64,000 nt of DNA from Macrococcus armenti (GTDB lineage Bacteria; Bacillota; Bacilli; Staphylococcales; Staphylococcaceae), in the NCBI RefSeq assembly GCF_020097135.1, contig NZ_CP083608.1, positions 1,612,001-1,676,000 of the forward strand, read 5' to 3'. Numbering within the stretch: the first letter of the stretch is position 1; each line of letters opens with the position of its first letter. Shown piece by piece: positions 27,629 through 37,240 of the stretch. Position numbers and translations under genes: made by a program. Under the pieces are notes generated by a model. It had not been told where the DNA came from, made no database searches, and saw only the letters and a program-made list of their open reading frames with translations.

Positions 27629-29087
27629 AAGTTGTGTAAAGTAATTGCAGCTTTTTAATTTTCTGATGCGTATAATCTTTGTATGTTTTATTATAGCTTT
27701 TCGGGTCTTTCGGGTTTAAATAGTTTTCAATCTTACGTGTGTTCGGGTGAATCAATTTACTTGATGCTCCACAACCGAGCCCTATAATCGTCTGAACTTC
27801 TTCCATAATTAATATGTTATATAGAGACGCTTCACCTTGTTTAGAATAACCGATATTCTCCAAATTCCCAAGAATGTTTTTCTGGCGGTATAAATAATAC
27901 GGAATATAATCATTCTCTTTCGCAAACTGCTTCGTTAAGTTCATCATATAGATGATTTCATCACGTGCTGCTACAGGATACTTCGACTTATTACGTGTCA
28001 TTTCGCTCGCTGTTTTAAAACTTAACGTATGCACAGTCAGTGATTCAGGATTTAACTGCTTCGTTTCTTCTAACGAATGCATAACTTCGTTCCTTGTTTC
28101 ATTCGGCAGACCGATAATAAGGTCCATATTTATATTGTTCATATTGTGCGCACGTGACATTTTAAACTTATCAATTGTTTCCTGTACCGAATGATGGCGT
28201 CCGATTGCTTTTAGCGTTTCATCTGTAAAGCTTTGCGGATTAATGCTGATACGATCTATATTAAAGTCATTTAATACGTTAAGTGTCTCTTGGTCAATCG
28301 TATCTGGTCGTCCTGCTTCTACTGTAATTTCACGTACATGTGTCATGTCAAAATGATGATATACAGCTTCTAGTAATAACTTTAAGTCATCTGCTGTAAT
28401 TGATGTCGGCGTGCCTCCACCGAAGTAAATTGACGTTACTTTAATATTATGAACAGTTAAAAATTGTGCGATATGCTCAATTTCATACAGGAGTCCAACG
28501 AGAAACTCCGGTACATCGTTTTTATGTACTTGAATAGCATATGCCGGAAAAGTACAGTATGCACATTTCGTCGGACAAAATGGTATCCCGATATAAATGC
28601 TAACTTCCTGCTGCAGTTCGTGCAGATCAGGAATCGCTTTAAGTTGTGTTTTAACGATTTGTTCCATCAAATCTAATTTTTCATCATGAATTAAATAATC
28701 ACGCTTTAATATTGCCTTCGTTTCTTCATCAGAATGTCCGGAATTTTTATATTTATGATAAAGCTTAAGTGGACGAATACCTGTTAAAGTCCCCCAGCTT
28801 TGTGATATGCCTGTATGTGCTGTTAATATTTCGATTAAAGTTTCTCCAAGTGCCTGTTTCATTGCACGTTTATCGTTTTCATCTCTGTTAGCCGTCTGCG
28901 TATACACTTGCCCATCTACCGTCATTGTAGTCGTAACGGTCATGTCCTCGTCTGACTCAATATTTATATCAATGAAGTTTGCCCCTATACCTTCAAATAA
29001 ATATGCATCTTCATAATACAAGTTCAAGATGTTTTTAATATATAGCTGGAGTTTGTCGAATTGTTCATGCTTCAAATAAAATTTCAT
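27627..29087 (-). CDS. hemZ: HemZ-type radical SAM coproporphyrinogen dehydrogenase-like protein
   Basis: A 486-residue radical-SAM protein of the HemN/HemZ family. The [4Fe-4S] motif CPTKCAYC is near 171-178. The SAM-binding region FGGGTPTS is near 221 and the DLIIGLPNET strand near 323. HemZ has an N-terminal extension before the radical-SAM barrel, as seen here (about 160 residues). It may act in anaerobic haem synthesis, but HemN-like proteins include haem chaperones and other functions, so the reaction is inferred. ATG 29087 has GAGG at 6 bases. Confidence 0.85.
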   Translation of the reverse strand: MKFYLKHEQFDKLQLYIKNILNLYYEDAYLFEGIGANFIDINIESDEDMTVTTTMTVDGQVYTQTANRDENDKRAMKQALGETLIEILTAHTGISQSWGTLTGIRPLKLYHKYKNSGHSDEETKAILKRDYLIHDEKLDLMEQIVKTQLKAIPDLHELQQEVSIYIGIPFCPTKCAYCTFPAYAIQVHKNDVPEFLVGLLYEIEHIAQFLTVHNIKVTSIYFGGGTPTSITADDLKLLLEAVYHHFDMTHVREITVEAGRPDTIDQETLNVLNDFNIDRISINPQSFTDETLKAIGRHHSVQETIDKFKMSRAHNMNNINMDLIIGLPNETRNEVMHSLEETKQLNPESLTVHTLSFKTASEMTRNKSKYPVAARDEIIYMMNLTKQFAKENDYIPYYLYRQKNILGNLENIGYSKQGEASLYNILIMEEVQTIIGLGCGASSKLIHPNTRKIENYLNPKDPKSYNKTYKDYTHQKIKKLQLLYTT

Positions 29088-29114
29088 ATTCACCCTCACT
29101 CTTTATAACGATAT

Positions 29115-29151
29115 AAAAACCGAACAGCGCTTAAGTTTGTGCACTGTTCGG
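29115..29151 (-). terminator. yheA terminator
   Basis: CCGAACAG/CTGTTCGG arms with a T5 run on the minus strand. The stem resembles that of the tRNA cluster terminator at 9720. Confidence 0.75.
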
Positions 29152-29178
29152 ATTCAGTATTACATTATAAACTTGAAA

Positions 29179-29535
29179 TTAACCTTCAGACTTAACGCCG
29201 TATAACTCTTCTAATGGCTTCATGATAATACGGTTTAATTCTTGAATAATAAAGCTCATACGTTGTTCAGCTTCCATTAATTTAGAAATGTTTTCATCTT
29301 TCTCGATTAACTCAGCAGAAGCTTGTGCTTTATTTAAGTCTTCTTCAGTAATTTCCTGACCAGTCATTTGTTTTTCCTGTAATGTTAATTGAATCTCTCT
29401 GAATTCATCAAAGATTTTCTTTGATTCAGGGTTATTGTTTACCGCTTCGTAGTGAGATTTAACTGCATTATACTCATCACTTTGACGTAATGAGCTTTCC
29501 AGTTTATTTGCTTCATCATAAATATTAACAGACAT
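29179..29535 (-). CDS. yheA: YheA/YlbF-family helical protein
   Basis: A 118-residue, almost wholly helical acidic protein (DUF964, UPF0342/YheA branch), including [15 protein letters not shown] near 35-49. Relatives YlbF and YmcA form a complex controlling RNase Y and competence or biofilm genes; YheA itself has no known role. No membrane segment. It lies just downstream of yheB, as in Bacillus and staphylococci. Confidence 0.88.
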   Translation of the reverse strand: MSVNIYDEANKLESSLRQSDEYNAVKSHYEAVNNNPESKKIFDEFREIQLTLQEKQMTGQEITEEDLNKAQASAELIEKDENISKLMEAEQRMSFIIQELNRIIMKPLEELYGVKSEG

Positions 29536-29589
29536 ATATATTCTCCTTTATGTTTAATGTTCTTAATTAATATACCACGAATGGATACA

Positions 29590-30720
29590 TTATACAAAAA
29601 TCGCGATTACACCCTGGAACACACCGATAATACCACCGAGTACAAATCCAAGTAACGTTATGAGCTTCAATTCTTTATTTGAAATTTCAATTACGAGCTG
29701 CTCTAAAAATGATAGTTCAAAGTTATCAATCTGATCTTTAATAATTTCAGCAATATGAATCTTCTCTAATATGACTGCAATATTATCTGACGTCTTCATC
29801 ATAACATAATGAATAAAACGGTCCCCACCATCACCTTCTATATAATCAAATAATGACGGTGCTAACGTATAAAGTGGTGTCTTCGTATAATAATCGATAT
29901 TAAGTGTACGCATGATATTCGATACAAGTTCAGTTTTAAACGATTCAATATCTTTATCGCGTATAAATGAAGCAGGTGTTTTCTGTATTAACCTATCATA
30001 TTCTTTATTAATTTCAGTCTGAATAATCGTATTAATTTGTGGCTCATCGCTTAATTTATTGAATTCCTGAATCATGCGCTCTGCTATCATTTCTTTCGTC
30101 ATAAACATCTGTATCATACTTACAAATCGACCTTTTTCCATAAAAAATCGATCAATCATAATCATAATATCGTTATAACCCGATTCGCTGTTCACATACG
30201 ATTTTAATTTATCGATAATGAGCGATGATGCTTGTGACTTCTTATCATTTAATTTCTGTAATACATTGTCAGGCAGTAAATTTTCTATTTGTTCATGTTT
30301 ATATGTGTCGAATTTATCAACCAGTACCGCATCGATTTTTGATTCAATTTGTTCATGCGCTACTTTTGATACATCAACATTAAAGCGCTGCGCAAAATCA
30401 TGTGCGGAATAATTTCCTTCCTTCAATGCATGAACTTGCTTATTAAGCATTGCTTTTAGCAAAACTTTTGTCTGCTGTGTCATCAGCTTCTCTTTGAATA
30501 CTTCAGGTGTAAGTAGATGATGCGTGACCATCTCACCAATCTTTAACGAGAGTTCGTTACGACGCTTCGGTATTAAACCCGGCGTAAATGGCAGCTGTCT
30601 ACCGAATAAAAACTTTGGTTCAAATGGGCGAAAGAGCATCTTAATCGCGATAAAGTTTGTAAATCCACCGATTAATGCACCGACTAACCCCATAAATAAA
30701 ATCATTCCTAATGCGTACAC
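29590..30720 (-). CDS. yheB: DUF445 membrane protein YheB (UPF0754)
   Basis: A 376-residue protein with an N-terminal hydrophobic hairpin (GMILFMGLVGALIGGF near 5-20, then TNFIAIKMLFRP). A long amphipathic helical middle follows, and a C-terminal hydrophobic segment (LLGFVLGGIIGVFQGVIAIFV, read in parts) ends the protein. This is the DUF445/UPF0754 arrangement. Start is GTG 30720 behind AAAGGTGATGAC. Function is unknown; it is co-oriented with yheA. Confidence 0.88.
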   Translation of the reverse strand: MYALGMILFMGLVGALIGGFTNFIAIKMLFRPFEPKFLFGRQLPFTPGLIPKRRNELSLKIGEMVTHHLLTPEVFKEKLMTQQTKVLLKAMLNKQVHALKEGNYSAHDFAQRFNVDVSKVAHEQIESKIDAVLVDKFDTYKHEQIENLLPDNVLQKLNDKKSQASSLIIDKLKSYVNSESGYNDIMIMIDRFFMEKGRFVSMIQMFMTKEMIAERMIQEFNKLSDEPQINTIIQTEINKEYDRLIQKTPASFIRDKDIESFKTELVSNIMRTLNIDYYTKTPLYTLAPSLFDYIEGDGGDRFIHYVMMKTSDNIAVILEKIHIAEIIKDQIDNFELSFLEQLVIEISNKELKLITLLGFVLGGIIGVFQGVIAIFV

Positions 30721-30769
30721 GTCATCACCTTTTTCTTAATGTTCATTACAATAGTTTATACCACTGCAC

Positions 30770-30803
30770 AAAAAAAAACAAACGCAAATGACTTTGCGTT
30801 TGT
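30770..30803 (-). terminator. Terminator of the SA1665-like regulator
   Basis: ACAAACGCAAA and its exact complement with a 4-base loop; eight Ts follow on the minus strand. Confidence 0.85.
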
Positions 30804-30809
30804 AATCTA

Positions 30810-31274
30810 TTATAACGAGATTAATTGTTCGTTACGTTTCTTATTGTAAAACATTTCAGCTTCACGCGCTTTATTTGAACCGTATAATGGTTGCATTGAA
30901 CCATCTAAAACGCGGTAAAGGTTTGAAATTTTATTTTGTTGTAATATAATATCACGATCTGTTTCAATCGTTGTCCACCATAATTCATTTTTATTATCCT
31001 GATCCGGATATGCACAAGCACCTCGTGAAATTACTTGAATGACTTCTAATGGATCTCCACCTAAAGTGTTCTGTAATACTTCTGAATCTCTGAATAACGC
31101 ACATAATGAAACACATGTTGTCCAGTTCGGTAATACGCGCTCTTTCTCAATTTGAACTAAAGTCTTTTTAGAAAGACCAATTGTTTGCGCCATAGTATCT
31201 TGTGTGTACCCGGCTTCGATACGAACCATTTTAAATTTTGTCTGTAATAAATCTGTGAATTGTTGTTTATCCAT
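30810..31274 (-). CDS. Xre-family regulator, SA1665-like
   Basis: A 154-residue protein with an N-terminal helix-turn-helix near residues 15-55 (YTQDTMAQTIGLSKKTLVQIE). The sequence matches, almost word for word in this part, S. aureus SA1665, a DNA-binding protein reported to modulate methicillin resistance. The C-terminal half (about 85-154) is specific to this family and of unknown role. It sits next to yheB and near airSR, as in S. aureus. Direct targets are not evident from sequence. Confidence 0.85.
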   Translation of the reverse strand: MDKQQFTDLLQTKFKMVRIEAGYTQDTMAQTIGLSKKTLVQIEKERVLPNWTTCVSLCALFRDSEVLQNTLGGDPLEVIQVISRGACAYPDQDNKNELWWTTIETDRDIILQQNKISNLYRVLDGSMQPLYGSNKAREAEMFYNKKRNEQLISL

Positions 31275-31391
31275 GCTTCTACGACCTTTCTTGTATATAT
31301 TATTATTTTTAGTTTGTTCATTTAATAAAATAGAAATAATACACTATTCATTTAAGGGACTTTACCATCTTAATATAATTTACATAAAATT

Positions 31392-31423
31392 AAAAGAGGA
31401 AAATCTTATGATTTTCCTCTTTT
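31392..31423 (-). terminator. Terminator of the dicarboxylate symporter gene
   Basis: AAAAGAGGAAAATC and its exact complement around TTAT. It is symmetrical and could work both ways. Confidence 0.8.
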
Positions 31424-31450
31424 TATAAATTTTTAAGAAGTTAGACAAAT

Positions 31451-32746
31451 TTACGCAACAATTTTAGCTAGTTTTCGCTTTTCTCGCTCACTGATAACGA
31501 CTGCACATGCTGCATCTCCAGAAATGTTGACCGCTGTACGTGTCATATCAAGTAAACGGTCAATTCCGAGTATAATACCGATAGCAGCAGGATTAAGTCC
31601 AACAGAAGTTAATACCATCGCAAGCATAACTAATCCAACACCTGGTACACCTGCAGTACCAATTGATGCAATTACTGCAATTGCAACAACTGTCACCATT
31701 TGCATAATCGTTAAGTCCACTCCAGAAATTTGAGCGATAAAGATCGTTGCGACACCTTGCATTATCGCAGTCCCGTCCATGTTTATCGTAGCGCCGAGCG
31801 GTTGTACGAAAGAAGAAATTTCTTTACGTACACCTAAGTTATCCTGAGCACACTCTAATGAAATTGGGAGCGTCGCATTTGAACTAGATGAACTGAAACC
31901 TACAGTCATCGCAGGTGCAAATCCTTTGAAGAACCAAATTGGGCTCTTCTTCGCAAGTAACTTAATTGCGCCACCGTACACTAAAATCATATGCAGGAAT
32001 AATGCAAATAACACAACAAAGAAATACATCCCTAATTGTTTAATCGCACCGAATCCAGCATTCGTAAATGCAGTAGCAACAAGACCGAAAGTACCGATTG
32101 GTGCGAAGTACTGCATAATTGCCGTTACGATGAACATGAGAATATCATTCGTCTGTTCAAAAAGCAGCTTAACAGCACTTACTTTCTCTCTTAACGCAAT
32201 CATACCGATACCGATAAAAATCGCAAATGTAATGACTTGCAGCATATTCGTTTCACTCATCGCAAGCACAGGGTTTTTCGGAACTAAATTAATTAACGTC
32301 TGATCAAATGTTTGCGTTACAGATGTTCCTTCAGCTTTCGCTGCTTCTTCCTTTTTCTTTTGTTCTAATGCATACTTCTTAACATCATCACTATTTAATA
32401 AATCTGCTTTCCCAGCACCTGGCTTAAATACTAATGCTAAACACATCGCAAGTGTAATCGCAAGCGCCGTCGTTACTAAGAAAAAGCCAATCGTTTTAAT
32501 ACCGATTGAACCGAGATGTTTCGGATCACCTACGCCGACTACACCTAATACAATTGATACAAATACTACAGGTACTACTAACATGAATATTAAATTTAAG
32601 AAAACTTGACCAAGAACATTAAATACATACTGGTTAAACCATTTCACCCATGAAGCGTCCTGATACAAATTAAAGACAGACCCTACGATAATCCCAAGTA
32701 CTAGGGCGATAATAATTTTTACCGTCATATTACCTTTTATTTTCAT
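31451..32746 (-). CDS. Dicarboxylate/amino acid:cation symporter (DAACS)
   Basis: A 431-residue membrane carrier of the GltP/GltT/DctA family. The serine-rich re-entrant loop VGFSSSSSNATLPISL is near 283 and the substrate/Na motif INMDGTAIMQG near 320. A charged insertion, KKKEEAAKAEG, lies near 130. Likely substrates are glutamate, aspartate or C4-dicarboxylates; sequence does not decide. It ends in a strong terminator. A CodY-like box lies just before the start. Confidence 0.9.
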   Translation of the reverse strand: MKIKGNMTVKIIIALVLGIIVGSVFNLYQDASWVKWFNQYVFNVLGQVFLNLIFMLVVPVVFVSIVLGVVGVGDPKHLGSIGIKTIGFFLVTTALAITLAMCLALVFKPGAGKADLLNSDDVKKYALEQKKKEEAAKAEGTSVTQTFDQTLINLVPKNPVLAMSETNMLQVITFAIFIGIGMIALREKVSAVKLLFEQTNDILMFIVTAIMQYFAPIGTFGLVATAFTNAGFGAIKQLGMYFFVVLFALFLHMILVYGGAIKLLAKKSPIWFFKGFAPAMTVGFSSSSSNATLPISLECAQDNLGVRKEISSFVQPLGATINMDGTAIMQGVATIFIAQISGVDLTIMQMVTVVAIAVIASIGTAGVPGVGLVMLAMVLTSVGLNPAAIGIILGIDRLLDMTRTAVNISGDAACAVVISEREKRKLAKIVA

Positions 32747-32764
32747 AACCCACCTCTTTAACAG

Positions 32765-32779
32765 AATTTTCTAACAATA
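32765..32779. promoter_or_regulatory. CodY-like box upstream of the DAACS symporter
   Basis: AATTTTCTAACAATA differs at three of fifteen positions from the CodY consensus AATTTTCWGAAAATT and lies 19-33 bases before the start codon. CodY control of an amino-acid carrier would make sense, but in AT-rich DNA three mismatches is weak evidence. Confidence 0.3.
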
Positions 32780-32915
32780 ATAATTATAAACAATTATCAT
32801 ATATAAGTAAATAAGGTTTACCTAATTTTCGTAATCGTCCGACTTTGTGCGTTTGTCTATACAATCCGTACAATATGTTTAATAATATAAGTACTACTTT
32901 AAAGGTGATGGTAAA

Positions 32916-33782
32916 ATGCAAGTTAAAGATCAACTTCAGCAAGCACAAAAAGGCGCGAAAGTCAGTATTATCATGTACGTACTGCTCACGACATTTAAAT
33001 TGTTATTCGGTTATATTCACGACTCACAAGCACTCGTAGCCGATGGACTTAATAACGCGACAGATGTTGTAAGCTCAGTCGCTCTGTTAATCGGACTCGC
33101 AGTCAGCATGAAACCTGCAGACGATAATCATAACTACGGGCATTACCGTTCTGAATATATCGGGTCATTGATTGCATCATTTATTATGTTTGCAGTCAGC
33201 GTACAAGTCATACTGCAGGGGATTAAAAATTACATTAGACAGGAATATTCAGCCCCTACAATTGAAACAGCAGTCGTTGCGATACTATCCGCATTCGCGA
33301 TGCTTGCGGTATATATTTACAATCGCAACTTAGCAAAAAAACTCGACTCTAGCGCTTTAAAAGCAGCAGCAGCCGATAATTTATCCGATGCACTCGTTTC
33401 ACTCGGAGCATTTATCGGGATTATCGGTGTATTTATGGGATTACCGTTTTTAGATACTGTCGCTGCAATTGTTGTGGGATTACTTATAATGAAGACAGCA
33501 ATAGAGATTTTCTTTGAAACTGCAATTACGCTAACAGATGGATTCGACTCAGATACGCTGGACCATATGAAGTCGATTGTACAAAATGTTGATCACGTTG
33601 AATCATGTGTGGATATAAAAGGTCGAAACCACGGTGTTATGACGTTTGTTGATGTAACTGTAACTGTAAACCCAAACTTCACAGTAGCTGAAAGTCATGA
33701 TATTACTGAACATATTGAACATGCAATTAAAGAAGCATACGGTGCAGTTGAAACAATCGTCCATCTTGAACCTGCAGAATAA
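32916..33782 (+). CDS. Cation diffusion facilitator (CDF) exporter
   Basis: A 288-residue CDF protein with six membrane helices in the first 200 residues and a cytosolic ferredoxin-like C-terminal domain (about 210-288). Metal-site motifs are ALVADGLNNATDV near 42-54 and AAADNLSDALVS near 151-162, with a histidine-rich loop HNYGHYRSE near 73. The substrate may be Mn2+, Zn2+ or Fe2+; an MntE-like role is possible but not shown. Start ATG 32916 lies after AAGGTGATGG. Confidence 0.9.
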   Translation: MQVKDQLQQAQKGAKVSIIMYVLLTTFKLLFGYIHDSQALVADGLNNATDVVSSVALLIGLAVSMKPADDNHNYGHYRSEYIGSLIASFIMFAVSVQVILQGIKNYIRQEYSAPTIETAVVAILSAFAMLAVYIYNRNLAKKLDSSALKAAAADNLSDALVSLGAFIGIIGVFMGLPFLDTVAAIVVGLLIMKTAIEIFFETAITLTDGFDSDTLDHMKSIVQNVDHVESCVDIKGRNHGVMTFVDVTVTVNPNFTVAESHDITEHIEHAIKEAYGAVETIVHLEPAE

Positions 33783-33814
33783 TGATGTTTCATTAAAGTG
33801 ATCACAATAAAAAC

Positions 33815-33847
33815 CACCCTTTTTGTAATATTATAACAAAAAGGGTG
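33815..33847. terminator. Bidirectional terminator between the CDF gene and airR
   Basis: CACCCTTTTTGT and its exact complement around a 9-base AT loop, between convergent genes. Confidence 0.85.
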
Positions 33848-33852
33848 TCGTT

Positions 33853-34482
33853 TTATATTAATTTATATTTCACGCCGTACATTGATGCCTGTGTTCTATC
33901 GCCAACTTCGAGTTTTGCAAAAATGTGACTGACATGCGTTTTCACTGTCTTTTCAGAAACGAACAACTTCTCAGCGATTTCTTTATTCGTTAATCCTTCA
34001 CTCATTTCCTTCAGTACTTCAAGCTCCCTTTTAGACAGTGGGTTGCGTAAATGCGCTAAGTTCATACCGCTTTCCTGAACTTTCATAACGTCTGGATGGA
34101 ATATTTGTGCTCCGCCTGCTACTTTCTTTATCGTTTCAATTAAAGCTTTCGGCTCACTATCTTTCATTTCATATCCATCTGCGCCTGCATCCATCACACC
34201 GAGTACGTGTTCTTCATCAATAAAGCTTGATAATACCAGTACTTTAACGTCTGGATACTTTGCTTTAATTCGTTTCGTTGCTTCTATCCCGTTAAGTTCC
34301 GGCATCACAAGGTCCATAATAATTAAATCGGGTAATGTATTGTGGTCTAGGTGATCCAGCAGTTCTCGTCCGTTATTATAGTCAGCAATAACGTTAAAAC
34401 TTGCTTCAGTTGACAGTAGAAATTTCATGCCTTGTCTTACGATATGGTGGTCATCCACGAGTATTATATCCATGCGTTTCAT
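33853..34482 (-). CDS. airR: Response regulator AirR (YhcZ-like)
   Basis: A 209-residue NarL-family regulator. The receiver domain carries the acidic pair VDDHH near 9-13, the phosphoacceptor Asp57 in IIMDLVMP and a conserved lysine in MKDSE near 107. The LuxR-type helix-turn-helix is near 146-205 ([22 protein letters not shown]). It overlaps airS by ATGA; the internal ATG 34473 has better ribosome spacing. In S. aureus AirSR controls respiration, cell-wall and virulence genes in response to oxygen and redox state. Confidence 0.92.
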   Translation of the reverse strand: MKRMDIILVDDHHIVRQGMKFLLSTEASFNVIADYNNGRELLDHLDHNTLPDLIIMDLVMPELNGIEATKRIKAKYPDVKVLVLSSFIDEEHVLGVMDAGADGYEMKDSEPKALIETIKKVAGGAQIFHPDVMKVQESGMNLAHLRNPLSKRELEVLKEMSEGLTNKEIAEKLFVSEKTVKTHVSHIFAKLEVGDRTQASMYGVKYKLI

Positions 34483-35585
34483 CCTTTCGGGTAAGTGAAT
34501 TTAACCGTCGTTCCGTGCATTAATGTGCTGTTAATTTCAAGTATACCACCAATTTCTTTCGCACGTTGCTGCATGTTTTTCACACCATGTGTCGGTAATG
34601 TTGTCGATAGCGCGTTGTTATAACCTTTGCCATTATCTTTTATGATGAGTACAAATTGTGTATCGTGCTGTTTCATCGATATCGTTACTTCATCTGTTTC
34701 CGCATGTTTTTTTACGTTATTAAGTGCTTCCTGAACGATTCGAAATGCACTGTTTTCAATTTTATTTTCTAAATTGATGAATCCTTCTACTTCAATTGTT
34801 ACATCGAGCCCGAGTATATTGCCGTAGTTCTGCACCGCTTCAACGAGACCATGTTCCAGTCCTACAGGTTTCAGCTGCCATATTAATGCGCGCATTTCAC
34901 TTACAGCATCCTGACTCGTCTTCTCTATTATCTGAAATGCTGCTTTTGCACGTTCATCGTCTGTCATACTTTCAGCTGCGTGTGCTGTAAGTTTTAATGA
35001 AAACAACATCTGATTTACAGAATCATGCAGATCTCGTGCAAGTCGTGTACGTTCTTCCTGTAATGCATTCTCACGCGCACGTTCCGTTAAGTATATACGT
35101 TTTATGGCACTGCCGATTTGAAATGCTACAGATTCAAGGAGCGCTAAATCTTCATCCGAGTATACTGTAGTAAAAGGTGATGCGACGTTCAGTAAACCGA
35201 ATCGTTCATCACCAGACTGTAGTGGTACTGTAGCATGATGCGTAATGTCATCTGTCATATCGCTATATTTTTTATTTGCCTTCACAATTCTTGAACATGT
35301 GATGATGTTCGATGCTTTCGTCAGTTTCTTCTGATGATAACGCGATACACACCAGCACGGTCCTTCAGTCATATAACGACATGATTCCATCTTCAGTGCT
35401 TGCGGTAGCTTATAATCCGATACGAGTGTATGTTTGCCGTCATCATCAATGAAAAATATCCATCCAGTAGAAAAATTGGTCCCTTGAACGAGTCTGTTCA
35501 AGGCACCATTCATCATTGAATATATATCTGTTTCTTCATTCAGGAATTCTGCAATTTCTTTCAGTAATGCTGTACTGTTCTGCAT
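34479..35585 (-). CDS. airS: Redox-sensing histidine kinase AirS
   Basis: A 368-residue cytosolic kinase with no membrane helices. The N-terminal GAF-like domain (about 15-165) holds four cysteines, C69, C77, C79 and C97, spaced as in S. aureus AirS, where they bind an oxygen-sensitive Fe-S cluster. A HisKA_3 dimerisation domain has the phosphoacceptor His187 in [10 protein letters not shown]. The HATPase end has NNVKKH near 290 and DNGKGYN near 317. It is read with airR and probably with the upstream GNAT/nitrilase gene, 9 bp away. Confidence 0.92.
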   Translation of the reverse strand: MQNSTALLKEIAEFLNEETDIYSMMNGALNRLVQGTNFSTGWIFFIDDDGKHTLVSDYKLPQALKMESCRYMTEGPCWCVSRYHQKKLTKASNIITCSRIVKANKKYSDMTDDITHHATVPLQSGDERFGLLNVASPFTTVYSDEDLALLESVAFQIGSAIKRIYLTERARENALQEERTRLARDLHDSVNQMLFSLKLTAHAAESMTDDERAKAAFQIIEKTSQDAVSEMRALIWQLKPVGLEHGLVEAVQNYGNILGLDVTIEVEGFINLENKIENSAFRIVQEALNNVKKHAETDEVTISMKQHDTQFVLIIKDNGKGYNNALSTTLPTHGVKNMQQRAKEIGGILEINSTLMHGTTVKFTYPKG

Positions 35586-35593
35586 TCTATCAC

Positions 35594-37132
35594 CTATTTT
35601 TTATATTCAACATTGTATAAATCATGTCTTCTATCTCTTAATTGTCTCACTGTTCCATTTTCACGTCCACGTCGTAATACTTCAAGGTCAACATCACCAA
35701 TTACAACCATCTCAACGTTCTCACCTGTCTCACCGACAATTCCATCACGTGCAAAACCGAAATCGCTCGGTGAATATATACCAGATCCTGAATACTGAAT
35801 GTCCATGTTTTCTGTTTGTGGTAAGTTTCCGCACGTTCCGCTCGTTACTGTATAAACTTGATTTTCAATTGCTCGTGCCATAGAACAGTATTTCACGCGT
35901 AAATAACTTTGTCTATCTTCTGTTGAGAACGGTGTGAAAATGATTTTCGCACCCTTTTCAGTTGCTATACGTGCCATTTCCGGGAACTCTGAATCATAGC
36001 AGATCTGGATCGCAATTTTACCGCAATCCGTATCGAACACTTCTACGTTATCTCCAGGCGAAATCCCCCACCATCTGCGTTCGTTCGGTGTTACGTGAAT
36101 TTTATACTGTTTTTCAATTGAGCCGTCACGACGGAATAAATATGAAATATTATAAATTTCATCATCTTCAGCAACGAAGTGACTCCCACCGATAATGTTA
36201 ATGTTATAGCGCATCGCAAATTCATTGAACATTTCGATATACTGCTCAGTATATTTCGTTAACTGACGAATTGATTCTGCAGGGTTGCGTTTCTCATCAA
36301 AACTCATTAACTGCGTCGTTAATAATTCCGGGAACACGACGAAATCACTTTCTGCATCGTATGCTACATCAACGAAATATTCTATCTGGTTCGCAAATTC
36401 TTCAAATGAATCAATTTTACGCATCATATAGTTTACGGTACAAATACGTACTGGGTCACTCGTTTTAAAGTGAATGTTTGATTTTGCAACGTAATCCGGG
36501 TTATTCCATTCCATAAGTGTTGCATACTTGCTTGAATTTACATCGTCCTTCAAATAGTTCGGGTTAATACGCATTAACGTAAAACCATTCATGTACTGGA
36601 ATGTCAGTACCGGGTCTTTCAGTTTATGTTTCATAACGTCATTTACGTATTCGCGTGGTGTTAACTCATCCTGATACTTATGATAATTCGGAATACGACC
36701 ACCGATAATTATTGATTTTAAATTCAGTTCATATGCAATTTCTCGACGCGCTTCGTATAATCGCTGTCCTACTTTCATACCGCGATAATCTGGATGTACC
36801 ATCACTTCAATACCATATAAGTTATGCCCGTTATCATTATGGTTCGTAATATATCCATTATCTGTAATGCTGTCCCAAGTGTGACGATCGTCGTATTCAT
36901 CAAAATTGATAATTAAACTTGAACAGCTTCCAATAATTTTTCCGTCATAATCAATGACCATCTGTCCGCGCGGGAATAAATTTATATGTGACTCAAGATG
37001 TTCTTTCTTCCAAGGTTCCATACCAGGAAAACATATTTTTTGTAAGGCGATAATTTCGTCGATATCATCTTTAGTCATCTGACGTGCCTCTATTGATTTA
37101 TTAAACTTATCTAAATTTATTTCTTCTGTCAT
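35594..37132 (-). CDS. GNAT acetyltransferase-nitrilase fusion protein
   Basis: A 512-residue two-domain protein. A GNAT domain (about 15-200) carries the acetyl-CoA loop HPDYRGMKVGQRLYEARRE near 113-131. A carbon-nitrogen hydrolase domain (about 225-500) carries its Glu-Lys-Cys triad in FPELL, YKIHVTPNE and QICYDSEFPE. The architecture is that of B. subtilis YhcX and the S. aureus gene upstream of airSR. The physiological substrate is unknown; amide hydrolysis plus N-acetylation is inferred from the domains. Confidence 0.9.
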   Translation of the reverse strand: MTEEINLDKFNKSIEARQMTKDDIDEIIALQKICFPGMEPWKKEHLESHINLFPRGQMVIDYDGKIIGSCSSLIINFDEYDDRHTWDSITDNGYITNHNDNGHNLYGIEVMVHPDYRGMKVGQRLYEARREIAYELNLKSIIIGGRIPNYHKYQDELTPREYVNDVMKHKLKDPVLTFQYMNGFTLMRINPNYLKDDVNSSKYATLMEWNNPDYVAKSNIHFKTSDPVRICTVNYMMRKIDSFEEFANQIEYFVDVAYDAESDFVVFPELLTTQLMSFDEKRNPAESIRQLTKYTEQYIEMFNEFAMRYNINIIGGSHFVAEDDEIYNISYLFRRDGSIEKQYKIHVTPNERRWWGISPGDNVEVFDTDCGKIAIQICYDSEFPEMARIATEKGAKIIFTPFSTEDRQSYLRVKYCSMARAIENQVYTVTSGTCGNLPQTENMDIQYSGSGIYSPSDFGFARDGIVGETGENVEMVVIGDVDLEVLRRGRENGTVRQLRDRRHDLYNVEYKK

Positions 37133-37240
37133 GTATATTCTCCTTCATTTGCTCTATAATAATAAATAGACAAATCATTTTATTAGTCTGTAATCTATAC
37201 CCTATTATTATAGGCGATAAAAGTGAATAGGAGAAAAAAT

